Shown: positions 47,818-59,500 of the stretch, piece by piece
How the letters are laid out: each line of letters opens with the position of its first letter
Position numbering within the stretch: the stretch's first letter is position 1
From: Hericium rajendrae
Lineage: Eukaryota > Basidiomycota > Agaricomycetes > Russulales > Hericiaceae
Direction: 5' to 3'
Assembly (NCBI GenBank): GCA_033439255.1
Contig: CM065890.1
Span: forward strand, 682,001-746,000
Length of the DNA stretch: 64,000 bases
Made by a program: the position numbers and the translations under genes
The notes under the pieces: model-generated
The model's input: the letters and a program-made list of their open reading frames with translations, nothing else
Databases searched by the model: none
Told to the model about the DNA's origin: nothing

Positions 47818-49671
47818 ATGTCATCGACTGGACAAGGCGAAGGCTCACTCGCAAGGTAAGTTCATGCCACTCATTTGACTAAAGGCTCGACCGTGTATCC
47901 GTCTTCTGACTCCTGATATAGTATATACGATCGGAACATCATCCAGCCTGCGCGTCAGAAGATAGACGATGAAGGAGCGGCACGCCAAAACACGCTTTCT
48001 CCCATTTCTAACCTCCCGTTCGAGATTCTCGGACGGATCTTCCACTTCCACGCTGAAGGCGAGCCCCGAGGCGATGTGAACATGCTTGGCTGGATCCAAG
48101 CAACGCATGTGTGCAGGTTCTGGCGAGACACAGCGCTTCAATATGCCGGCTTATGGAGCGATGTGACGGATCGACTCGGCCAGGAATGGACGAGGGAGAT
48201 GCTCGTGCGCGCAAAGTCGGTGCCGATATCATATTCTCAGCGCTCCAAGCCATCGACTGCGAGGGACCCGTCGAATAATGCTATCGCGGGCACAGCCATT
48301 GCTGAGCAGCTCTTCCGGATCCGTCATCTGTCCATCGCTGAGCCTACTAGAGCCATGAACACTATCTTGAATTCCATGATGGCGACTCCTGCACCCATTC
48401 TGGAATCATTGTGTCTGGAGGACACTAACGACGGCTCGGACGAAGCTTGTATATTCCTGTCCGACGTCTTGAATGCCCATTTCCCCATGCTCCGTCGACT
48501 TGAGCTAAAGGGCATCCTGGTCCAGTGGTCTGCACCCATTCTTCGACGTCTCGCGCATCTCTCCATCGTCAGCACCCGTTATTATGCAGTTATCGAAAGC
48601 GATGTCACTGTTTACACGCAGCTCTTCTGCGCCCTTCGAGAGATGGCTGCTCTGGAGACTCTACACCTGTCATTTTGTCTTCCTGAGGAGCGTGGGGATT
48701 CTCCAGACATACAAGCCGTGATGTTGGCTCGTGTCCGAAAGCTGACACTATGCAGCCCCCTCATGGATGAATGTAGTGGCGTCCTCCGGCACCTGGAAGT
48801 TCTCCCATCCTGTAATGTCACCGTCGAATGCGGGCAAATCCTTCCGGACCCTTTGGACGAAATATTTCTATTCATCAAGGCCCGTGCCTTCTCCGTCGCA
48901 CATCAACCACCCTTCCTGACGATGTTCTTGTCGACTGCGCTGGAAGATGGCTCTGACTACCCCGACCCGGGATTACAGCTCCGCTTCTGGACTGCCAGCA
49001 ATATTCCAGATCTAGCCGGCCTTCGTCAAAATTGGGGGGACATCCCTTCCACCTCCATCTTGGTCGAGAGGTGTCCAGAGGGTGTGCTGGAACTAGTCTC
49101 TGATGTATCAATTCTATGCAAGTTCTGTCCAGGGGACATCATCCGCAATTTGATCATCGGTTCGGATGGCAAGCCAGACTGGACACTGACGCCTGAAGAT
49201 TGGATCCATATCTTTGATCGATACACGGAGGTGGAGAATCTCTTAGTTATGGGCGAGGCGGCGCAGAGTCTGTGCGCCGCATTAGGCATCTCAATGCCGC
49301 TCTTACAGCTTAGAGAACCAGCCGAAGGCGAGGACGGACGGCAGCTCTCGCAGGAGGAACTGTTCCTCGGGAAGCTCAAGTATATCGGGTTCAAGGATGT
49401 TGACTTCTGCGGTGACTACAACAGAGGTGAATCTGAAGGGGAGGAGGATCACGCTGTCAGCACAAACGCCTATAGCTTGTTGAAGACATCACTTTCTCGT
49501 CGCCGCTCAGCGTCCGCCGCGCCTCTGACTCTCGTCATCACGCGATGTTCCATTGAGCCTGATCAAATTCGAGGGCTGCAGAAGGTTGCCGAAATTTACT
49601 GGGACCTCATCGAGGATCTGCCTATAGCTAGTGAGGGCGAGCCGGACGACTCGGAGTCAGAGGAGGACTGA
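47818..49671 (+). CDS. F-box protein with LRR-like C-terminus (paralogue 4, shortened N-terminus)
   Basis: The first exon (47818-47855) encodes MSSTGQGEGSLA plus two bases, matching the MPTG leader of the other paralogues. The intron 47856-47921 leads in phase to IYDRNIIQPARQKIDDEGAA, then LPFEILGRIFHFHAEGEPRG. The total is 595 codons plus stop. Compared with its paralogues it lacks the QDLWxxYL segment before the ARQKIDDE helix. It also lacks about 12 residues after that helix, yet the frame stays open. The F-box core continues LGWIQATHVCRFWRDTALQY and GLWSDVTDRLGQEW. The LRR-like body and end (PDQIRGLQKVAEIYWDL) are intact. Probable SCF adaptor; the plus-strand orientation is opposite to paralogues 1-3. 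Confidence 0.87.
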
Positions 49672-50189
49672 ATATAAGTACTTATCCTAGCTATTTGCCA
49701 GCATTGAAAGAATTGAAGTATTTTAACCTTCTGGTCCCTTGGCCTGACGTTCGCATTGAAGTGCATGCTAAGAATTCTCTCTTGGTGATCATCCTACTGA
49801 CTATCGGCCAGGCAGTGGTGTTCATCATGATCGTAATTATGGGCAAAAGTATATTAATATAAGCGCTGGCAGCAGCAGGATTAACGAGCTCAAATTCATA
49901 AAAGCCCTTTCCATCTTTATCGAACGAAGCCTGGTGAGAGAGGATGTACTTAGTAAATAGGGAAAATCGTGAGGGGAGCTTGTGTCCGACGTCCTTCAGC
50001 GTCCTTCCTCTCTTCCGTATCAACAACTTAGATAAGATCTTCGAGCGCCTAGCTATCGTACGATTCGTAACACGACAACATAACCCTGTGTAATCGACCA
50101 TCCCTCACCATTGCCACTTACCTGCAGGAACGGTGTGTAACCGAGTGTTTCTGTATTCGATCGAGATGTGATACTAATTGATATTAGCC
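49672..50189. other. Promoter region of F-box paralogue 5
   Basis: About 520 bp between tandem F-box genes. It contains the 13-bp shared element at 50028-50040. A 136-codon minus-strand frame has no support. Confidence 0.55.
50028..50040 (+). promoter_or_regulatory. Conserved TTAGATAAGATCT element upstream of F-box paralogue 5
   Basis: Matches 13 bases of the 17-bp element of paralogues 1 and 2, read in the same direction relative to the gene, ~150 bp upstream of the start. It contains AGATAAG, a typical GATA-factor site. Confidence 0.45.
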
Positions 50190-52104
50190 ATGCCTACCGG
50201 ACAAGTCAAAGGCTCATTCGCAGAGTATGTCTACATTTGATCGAGCCCTCAACTTATCAGTCTTCTCACTCTGTCCCAGTCCGCAGGATCTCTGGACGAA
50301 TTATCTGCATCCACGACTTGCCCATATCCAGAGTGTCTCTCCTCGTGACCACCCGGATGTCATTCAGATTGCATGCCAGAAGATCGACGACGAAATGGCG
50401 ATCCTGCTTGCCGCGATATCGTCTCTCCGCATGCTTCGTAACGCACTTTCCTACATTTCTAGCCTCCCGCCGGAAGTCTTAGCTCGTGTCTTCCACTTTT
50501 ACTCTGCGAGCGACCCTCCCGACGAGAATAATCTTGGCTGGATCCGGGTGACTCATGTTTGCAGCTTCTGGCGAGAAGTGGTGCTCCAAAATCCCAGTTT
50601 ATGGAGCTCAGTGACAGATCGACTTGGCCAGAAGTGGATGCAAGAAATGCTCGTACGCGCAAAATGTGTGCCAATCTCGTACTCCCAGCGCTCTTCTACC
50701 ACGAGGGTTCCCCCGAATAAGACCGTTGCAGGCTACGAAGTACCCGAACACCTCTCCCGCATTCGTCATCTTTCCATCGCTGAACCCACTAGAGCCATGA
50801 ATGCTATTTTGAATTCCTTGATGATGTCTCCGGCACCTATTCTGGAATCCTTGGATCTGGAAGATACTAATCCTCTCGTCAGCGAAGAATGTGTGGTCCT
50901 GTGCGACATATTTAATACACAAGCACCAATGGTCCGTCGGCTCCAGTTACATTGTCTCCAGCTCTCATGGTCTGCACCCCTTCTTCGTGGTCTCGTTTAT
51001 CTTCATATCGACAATCAGGATGACCCACGCCGTGAGCCTGCAACCGACGACGTCACTGGGTACGATCAGTTCTTCAGCGCTCTTCGAGAGATGTCCGTTC
51101 TTGAGACTCTATTTCTGTCACATTGCCTTCCTATGAAGCCCAGGGATCCTCCGAATATTCAAACAGTGATGCTGCCTCATGTCAGAAAGCTGACTCTAGG
51201 TGGCGGTCTCCCCGTCGTATGCAAGAACATCATTAAGCACCTGGCCATGCCTCCATTCTGTGATGTCACCGTTGAATGCGAGAAACTTGACCCTCGCCCT
51301 TCCAAGAGTACATTTTCATTTGTCAAGGCCCATACGCTCTCCTTCGCAAATCAGCAACCGCTTCTCGCAATGTTCTTATCCACTACGCAAGGGCGTCACT
51401 CCTTCTACGATCCGAAATGGCAGCTCCGCTTCTGGCCTGCGGATAGTGCCTCGGATCTGGCCATCCTTCGCCGGGATCATGAAGGCGTCCCTTCCATCTC
51501 GATCTTGGTCGATAGGTTGGAGGATGATTTCTATCAGGGCGTAAAAAATCTATCGGAGTGTATTCAAAAAGATATCATCCGCGACCTGATCATCGAGTCC
51601 GATGGCGTACTGGACTGGACGTTAACATACGACGATTGGCTCGACATCTTCGAGGACTATACAGAAGTGGAGAACATCTCAGTCAGGGGAGATGTTGCAC
51701 GGACGTTGTGTGCGGCGTTGGACACGTCGATCTGCCACCCTACGGAGTGGGAACTTTTACTCGCTGGCGAGGAAATAAATGAGCTCTGCGAGTCGCAAGA
51801 GCGACTTTTCTTTGCAAAGCTCAAGCGCATCGAATTCAAGCAGGTTGACTTCAACAGTCTTTCTGATAGAGGCCGACCATCTAGAGACGGTGGCGGCGGC
51901 TATCGCATCATCACCACAAGCGTTTACAACATACTGAAGACATCGCTTTCTTATCGCTGTGCACAGTCCGACACACCTCTCACCCTTTTCATCAGACGGT
52001 GTTCCATCAACCCTGACCAAATCCGGGGTCTGCAAGAGATCGTTGAGGTTGACTGGGACCTTATTGAGGATCCTTCCAACGAGGATGAGTTAGGCAAACA
52101 CTGA
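50190..52104 (+). CDS. F-box protein with LRR-like C-terminus (paralogue 5)
   Basis: The first exon (50190-50224) encodes MPTGQVKGSFA plus two bases. The intron 50225-50279 joins it to DPQDLWTNYLHPRLAHIQSV, giving 619 codons plus stop. The F-box region has LPPEVLARVFHFYSASDPPD and LGWIRVTHVCSFWREVVLQN. LRR-like repeats follow, for example SVLETLFLSHCLPMKPRDPP. The end is NPDQIRGLQEIVEVDWDLIE. Paralogues 4 and 5 form a tandem plus-strand pair about 26 kb from the minus-strand trio. Full length and uninterrupted. Confidence 0.9.
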
Positions 52105-52904
52105 ATATGTATCCCGATCACTTGGAATAAGTAGGTCTTTTTCAAGAGATTTGGAGATAACCTCTGATCACTTCCCAGGGAACACACTGTCGTTGTAAAC
52201 CCTACGTTATACGTTTTGAACACCCACTTGGCAAGTCGACAATGAAATTCAGATGTATACGACTCCGAGCCTTCAAATACAGTTCTCTTGCATGTGCGTA
52301 CTTCCGACGCGATGCGCGGCGACGACGGCGGGATGATTATGGTCCACATCGTACATATGACCCACGTAAGCGATCCTCTTTCACACCTAGCGTAGCATCG
52401 ACGCAGCGTCAGCAGCTTCGGTGCGCGAGCTGTATACGATGCACGCTGGTCGCTTAGTGCGGGTGCCCAAACCTCTCAACTCCACATTTGACCCGCATGG
52501 TCCTTCTTGATGAGTGTATGGTGACGCGATATCGATTTCCCATTAGTAGACCAAAATACCTATGACTCACATCCTTATCACTAGGAGAGCTACCGTTGAC
52601 AGTTGAAACGAGGCGACAGAGGTACCATCGGTTTTTGTTTAAAGCCTAAAGCCTTAGACCGGAAACCATTACTGAGCTACCTCCCAAAGGTCATTACTGA
52701 GCAAGGGCTTTGACATGCCAGGCTGTCTACCAATGAGCCTATGAAGCGAAATTGAGATCAAGAGGATCATCGGCATACCAATCAGGTATAAAAGGCGCAC
52801 CAAGACTCGAGACGGGAGGCCACCCCCTTACCGTCATTCCTCCCCGTGCCTTCTTCTAGCGAAGCGCTGTCCGTTGCGACTAGACATGAGTAGAACTCGA
52901 CTTT
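52105..52904. other. Intergenic region
   Basis: About 800 bp with no supported gene or repeat. Confidence 0.6.
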
Positions 52905-53868
52905 TTGTGGGTCTCCAGGGTGGTGACTGCTCGCCGTCTTCGCAGCGTCTACCCTGCGGTCTCGCCGGACCCTCACTTCGCGGACCAGACGTTCAAAGAG
53001 AAGGTCGTCTTCGTGACCGGCGCCTCGAGGAGTATCGGCCAGGAGATCGCGACTACGTACGCGAAAGCAGGCGCAGCGGTCGTCATCATAGCGCACAGGC
53101 AGAAAACGCTGGACAACGTCCGCGCGACGATTGTCGGCCTCGTTTTTTCATGCGGATGCACTCACCATACCAGTTGACGTGACGCAGATCAAGCACGTTG
53201 AGGCTGCTGTGATGATCCCATTGAGAAATTTGGCAAGCATGATATCTGTGTTGCTAACGCGGGAGATGGTGGGTTGCTCGACAAAACGTAAGTTCGCTTG
53301 TCACGCCGTCATGGAACTTGGACAACCTTGTCGTACAGTGCTCGTGGAACAGGATCCGGAGAAGTGGTGGAGGGTCATGGAAGTGAATATCCGGAGAGTC
53401 TGCAACACCGCTCAGTATGTGTCACAGCGGAACTGTAATGGCACCGACGGGAACTCACCATTCGATCAATGCGAAGCGCCACGCTGTCGCATCTGTCGCA
53501 GAGCCAGGGATGTTTAGTTTGTTATGGCTTCGACGGCGGGACAAATGCGCTTTCCGAGGATGAGCACATATGACCTATCGAAGCACGCCGTCATCAGGCT
53601 TATCAATTTATCGCGCTAGGTGGGTGCATTTACCCGTTTCAAAGAACGATTGAAGTCTGATTTTCTGGATGGCAGAGTACCCCAGCCTGAAAACGTTGGC
53701 ATTCCACCCGGGCCTCATCCAGACCGAGCTGTTCGTCAAGAATCCCCAGTATGCGCCATCGGAATACGACAGCGTGCAGCTGCCCGCCGCCACGCTGCTG
53801 TACCTCTCGGCTGGGAAGGCAGATTGGCTTTCTGGAAGGCAGATAGCGGCGGAAGAATTGAGAACGTG
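52905..53868 (+). pseudogene. Short-chain dehydrogenase/reductase, decayed
   Basis: Pieces of an SDR appear in order but in different frames: KVVFVTGASRSIGQEIATTY with the TGxxxGxG-type cofactor loop altered at one Gly; ADALTIPVDVTQIKHVEAAV; KFGKHDICVANAGDGGLLDK with the NAG motif. Next come EKWWRVMEVNIRRVCNTAQY, then TYDLSKHAVIRLINLSR with the YxxxK catalytic pair, and SLKTLAFHPGLIQTELFVKN. At least two frame changes do not coincide with introns: one before HADALT and one after VEAAV. The catalytic Ser region is disrupted. Some introns are real (GTAAGT near 53287). The original function is unknown beyond NAD(P)-dependent oxidoreduction. Confidence 0.7.
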
Positions 53869-54353
53869 ACTGACCTCTCTTGATTCGATTCAGATACGTT
53901 GACGCAACCTGGGATCTAGGGAGGTAGAACGGGATTGGAAGGACAAGATTTTAGAGTCGCAGGCTTTGGTCAACAGGCTGACTTTACCTTGCAAAGAGGA
54001 TGTAATTAGAATGTCACGCCTCTAACCGCGATGCCGCCGAGATGTTCTGTTGTTAGCTGGTTCAACGTCATCACAGCGAAAATCGGCACCGCGTGGATGA
54101 CACTATAATTCACTGCATCAACAGAATGCTGAGAACGAGAAAGATATTGACGGGCTCACGGTACTTGAAAGATGATCTCAGACCGATGATTAGCTAGTAA
54201 TACCCTTCAAGCCATTGCAAACTCACGCAATTGGGTAATATATTACGCCGGCACCAACTACGAGTGGGGTAACCAAAGGTATATTGACACTTAACCAGCA
54301 GCGACATAAACAAGAATCCCAAGTATTAAAAATTATTCCGCCTCAACGTTTGA
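53869..54353. other. Convergent intergenic region
   Basis: 3' flanks of the SDR pseudogene and the GH16 gene. Nothing recognised. Confidence 0.6.
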
Positions 54354-56170
54354 TCAAAGGAAGCTCGCGAGCACGCCCACAACGCCGGCGGCGATAATCC
54401 ACACTGCCCCACGCGCCGCCACGGCGCCGCGCTCTCCAGCATTGAGCAGCACGGACGCGTTCGAGAACTGCACGCCGGGCGTGAACGCGGACGAGTTGCT
54501 CGCGTACACATAGGACGTGACATTCTGCGCGGGCGGCGAGGGATCGTTGCACTCGATCGTGACCTGCTTGATCGTCGCGTAGAAGTGGCCGGCCGACTTG
54601 TAGTCGGGGTCGTCCCAGTTGATCATGCCGCCGGCCCAGTCGATGGTGCCCTGCGCGGAGGAGTTGATGCCGGCGGGCCAGATGCTGTGTGTAGGTTATA
54701 TGCAGCGTTTCGAGATGAAATGGGAGGATGCAGGGAGATTGATCAGTAGGGACCTCTGATGGTGCGGGAGGAGGACGTACCTCATCTGGAAGGACGACGG
54801 GGTGTTGGGGTAGCGGCTGACACCGTCGGAGCCTACCATGTCGGACTGCTTGAGCGTGCGAACCGTCTTGTTGTCAATAAGCCAAGAGAGCTGGTCCTCC
54901 TGCCAGTCGATCTATGCACGCCGACATGCATGTGTAAGAATGATGCGAAAGCAAGCGGACCATGCGACTGACCGTGTAGTCATGGTAATTGGAGAAGGAG
55001 TCCGAGCTGATGTCATGCGTGCCACCGATCGTCTTCTCGGCTGCAATGATGTGATGCGTCAGGGATGACTATGAATTAGCCTGCGGGAAGGGACGTACGG
55101 ATGACACCCTGCCAGAACATGTTCGATTGGCCTTGAGTGGTGTTCGCGCCAGGGAACTCCCAGTCGATCTCATCTTTTACATCCGACATGGTGACGGCTG
55201 CAGTGACGACACCGGCCCAGCGGCCAGTCTTCACTGATTTGTGAGACTACGATCAGCCCCTGGCGCCCCGGTAATATAGAGATGACATACACGTAACGGT
55301 GATGCGGCCGTAGTGTATGTAGCGGGTGGAACTGACGCGGGTGCCGCCGTTCGTCTCGGTCAGCAGCATGGCGAGCTCACCCCCGCTCGAGTTCGTGTTC
55401 ATGATATTTCCGGAATTGACGACCCAGTCTGTAAGCCATTGTCATCAATCTAAACGTGAGTAAATCGAGGATGAGAAATATTTCAACCCTGCGAAGCCTT
55501 GGCAAAGGTCCGCAAAAGGTGATGCACGCAGAAGCACGGCGATTTCCTGCCGCCGCGTGATTTAAATACTCGGGACATCCGCGGACGTGCTCCTCCAGTG
55601 CACACACTGGCCATGTGGTCTTGTTCCTGAACTGAAAGGAGCTGGACGTACCGTACGCGGTAACATTACCATCGAACTTGGTGGCGTTGGAGAAGATGCG
55701 AGAGTTGTCGGTGAATGCATGCTGTACACGGCATTGGCATTAAACATGATGTGGTGGATCGGACTGTACCAAGGCAGCGTACCGTTCCGGACTGGCAGAC
55801 GGGGTCAGGCCTGCAGGAATCAAGAGCATGCGACGCAAGCGGGTTACAGCCTGTTTGGCAGAACTGGGAATAGTTGTCAAGGCCTGTGGACAGCGCGACT
55901 GGACAGTACTTACAGATCCAGTACCACAAAATCCGAAAGAACCTATGTGAATAGCGTCAGATATACGCATGCATCTGTGGCGAACGGTCTACGTACTGCA
56001 GCACGGCGTGCTGTTGGGACAGGGCGTCGTGATATTACTGAAAACACGGTTAGACGCTAACCTGCCTTTCGGGCTAATGATGTCACTCACCAGGTCGTTC
56101 CACCTTGAGCGCGAGCGCCAGGCGCCAGGTATACAACCAGAGGTAGTGCAAGTGTTAAAAAGCGATACAT
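54354..56170 (-). CDS. GH16 CRH-type chitin-glucan transglycosylase, GPI-anchored
   Basis: CRH enzymes cross-link chitin to beta-glucan in the cell wall. The start at 56168-56170 opens a signal peptide (MYRFLTLALPLVVYLAPGAR, AQG). Next is a cysteine-rich start, NITTPCPNSTPCCS, after the first intron. About nine short exons follow. The catalytic motif is DEIDWEFPG (DE-x-D-x-E), with the nucleophile and acid/base Glu present. After it come TTQGQSNMFWQGVI and SNYHDYTIDWQEDQLSWLID, then SIWPAGINSSAQG and TIDWAGGMINWDDPDYKSAG. All are typical of Crh1/Utr2. The C-terminus ends in a hydrophobic stretch (GAVWIIAAGVVGVLASFL) after a small-residue segment, consistent with a GPI-attachment signal. It is divergent from MSH6. 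Confidence 0.88.
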
Positions 56171-56481
56171 CGGGCAAAGATAGTGTGTAGCAGAGAACGT
56201 GTGGTCCAGTGAATGTGGTTTCGATATTGACTGAGGCCAAGAAGGGTATTGAGAGCAAAACCAACAAACGGCGAGCCGACGTCTGGTCTGACAAGAAGAG
56301 GACGGGGGAGTGCGGCTGCCGTTGCCGCCGGGATGTGCTCTTATATGATGGAGGGATGGAAGGAAACGTTGTGGGGGCAGTAAACGCAAATCTGGGAAAA
56401 TGGCCAATATTCGCCGTCCGTGCCGGCTGTGGCTTGGCTCCGGCCACGTTCAACATCGGGCATCGGCGCATCAGCGCCCAT

Positions 56482-56515
56482 ACGCGTAAATAATAATAAA
56501 TAAGAACCAACGCGT
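56482..56515. promoter_or_regulatory. Two MluI cell-cycle (MCB) boxes upstream of MSH6
   Basis: ACGCGT occurs at 56482-56487 and 56510-56515, 55-88 bp before the MSH6 ATG. MCB boxes bind MBF and drive G1/S expression of replication and repair genes in fungi. Confidence 0.55.
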
Positions 56516-56569
56516 CTGACGACGCGACGCGCCGAGCTCCACCCTGTCACCGACAACGACGACCTCGAC

Positions 56570-59500
56570 ATGGCTCCTCCCAATGTCAAGTCCAAGTCCA
56601 GCGCGGGCGACATGAAACAGAAGAGTCTTATCAGCTTCTTCGGAAAACCTGCCGACGATAGCTCCAACACAAAGACCAAGACGGGCTTCAAACCCCCGGC
56701 GCGGACAAAGCATCCCCGCGTCGCGTCTGACGCGCACACGTCGTCCAGCCCTCCACCAGAGTCGAACGCGTATCAAACACCTGCATCGAAAAAGAGTATG
56801 CGGGATTCGCTTGCGGCCAGCGCGACGTACACGCGTTCATCTGACGGTGGCAGCTCGTTTAAGGATACACCTCCCACGAGTGATCCTATTGACGTGGATC
56901 TGCTGTCGGGCGAAGAGGACGAGGAGGAGGTGATAGTCAAGAAGGTGAGCTCTAGAAAGCGCTTGACTGGCGCATGTATTGAGTATTCTGCTAGTCACGC
57001 GCGAAGCGCAAGATCATCTCTGACGACTCTGACGAGGGAAGTGGTATAGACGCGGGAGCATATAAGAAGGGCCTGTCTGCATACAAACCCTCTCCTGAAC
57101 CGGAGAAAGTCGCGAAGTGTCAGTGCTTATCTCATGAAAGCTACCATCATGAATTGACGCGCGCATATATTCAGCTCCAGTCAAGAAGCGTCGCGTTACA
57201 GTCCTTCCCTCTGATGATGAGGATGAAGAATCTGAAGCCCAGCTGTCATCTTTCTCCAGCAAACTGGACAAGTTCAAGAAGTCTCCTCGCAAAAAAGGTA
57301 TGTCCGCTCGCTGAAATCTCTCTACCGACGACCAATGCCGTCTACTAGCTCGCAAGTCCAAAGCTAAGTCAGATGACGACGATGACTTTATCGTGCCAGA
57401 CGATGTCGATGAGGACGAAGAAGGCTTGCCAGGTCGTTCGTCCTCCCGTGCATCAGGGCGCTCCTCCCGAGTGTCTTCGGCCCATGATTCTGACGAAGAC
57501 CTTGCTTCGGACGACGACGAGCCAAAGAACTCCAAGAAACCTTCGAAAAAGCCAGCTCGCCCACCACTCAAGAAAAATGCTGGTGGTGACTCCGCAGGCG
57601 GGTCGAGCAATAACTTCCTCACGGCCGCAGAGCAGCGCACGCAGGCCAACAAGAACGAAAAGAAGTCGCAGGAGAATCCGTACGCCTTCCTGATGGACCA
57701 GATGGACGTGCGTCTCCTTTCCACCTTGCTTTTTGCGACACGAGTTGCTCATAGTTCATGATCATTGCAGAAAGATTGTCACCGGCCTTCTGACAAGGGA
57801 TATGATCCTCGCACTCTCTACATACCGAAGAATGCCTGGAAAGAATTCACGCCTTTCGAGAAGCAGGTGGGTCAACAAGCACATCTCAGCGACTGCGCTA
57901 TAGTGTTGACCGGTAATATGCGTACGCTAGTTCTGGGAGATTAAGCAGAACCATTATGATACCGTTGAGTATATTCTTTGCACATATAGTTGTTATATCT
58001 GCTGACCGCTATGTAGATCCTATTCTTCCAAAAAGGGTACGCAAGTGCTTCATGTTCAGACTCACACCTACTGACCTCTGTCTACGAATGCATAGCAAAT
58101 TCCTTGAAGTGAGCCTTTTGTACATCCTCTCAATCACCCATATATTGATCAGTGTATGCAACAGCTCTATGAAGAGGATGCACGAATCGGCCATCGCGAG
58201 TTTGATCTTAAGCTGACGCAGCGTGTCAAGATGTGCATGGTGAGATTTACATCTCTCCTGTTTTGGAGACAGAACTTTACCGGAAAACAGGTTGGCGTGC
58301 CGGAGATGTCTTTCAATTTCTGGGCTGCGTAAGTGTCTTCTTGACAGTTTGACCACGGTTACTGACAATCGTCCATTTGACAGCAAGTTCCTGGCGAAAG
58401 GTAATTGAAATCAGATCAAGGTATCTCTGCATAATACGACGTTTTGCATATAGGCTACAAAGTTGGACGTGTCGACCAAGCCGAAACGGCACTGGGCGCT
58501 GAGATGCGTATGGCAGCAAACAAGGGGAAGGGCAAAGGCGCTGCGAAGGGAGATGGGGATAAAATCGTGCGGCGGTACGCTGATTTCATCTTCATCCCTG
58601 AATCCTCACTTAGCGACCTTTGTCCTCAGCGAACTCAACAAAGTCTACACGAACGGAACACTCGTCGATGAGGAGCTGCTCACGGACGAGCAGGCAGGGC
58701 ACTGCGTCTCGATCCGGGAGGATCATGAAGCGGGCCCGGACGGCGGATTTGGCATCTGTGTGCTGGACAGCGCGACGAGCGAGTTCAACCTGAGTGCCTT
58801 TGCAGACGATGTGTGCCGCACGAAGCTGGAGACTGTTGTCAGGCAGCTGCGGGTGAAGGAGTTGGTGTTTATAAAGGTGCGTCTTCCACTCTCTTCTCAA
58901 CTTGGTCTCGCGTGTTGAAATAACATTTCTTGCAGGGTAACCTGTCTGTGGAGACGACGCGACTGCTGAAGTCTATTCTGCCGAGCACATGTCTCTGGAC
59001 GAGCCTGCGCGACGTCGAAGGGTTCAACTTTGAGCAAACGATGGAGGAGCTGAAGAAGCTATATGCTCCCTCAGAGCGAATGGATGACGCGATGGATGAC
59101 GCAGAAGACGACAAGGAAGAGTTCGAAAACGTCCCCGACGCGATCCGCGACATGTTCCACTCCCACAGCGCCATTGAAGCTCTCGGCGCCATGATCTGGT
59201 TTGTCGCAGCAGTCACTATCCTGAATCACCTTTGTGCTGACGTTCACATGTCAAATGGAAGGTATCTGCGCCAGCTGAACATCGACAAGGACATCCTGAC
59301 GATGCGCAACTTCAACATCTACGACCCGATGAAGCGCGGGCAGGGCCTCATCCTTGACGGGCAGACGCTCGCTCATATCGAAATACTTGTGAACAATGAA
59401 GGTGGGGAGGACGGGTCGCTCGTCCAGCTGCTGAATCGCTGTGTTACGCCATTCGGTATGTGCCCTCCCGGATTTCCTTCAGTGATTGCATATTGACATC

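Noticed and set aside
49691-50101. 136-codon minus-strand frame between F-box paralogues 4 and 5
   Set aside because: Lies in the promoter of paralogue 5 and has no family features.
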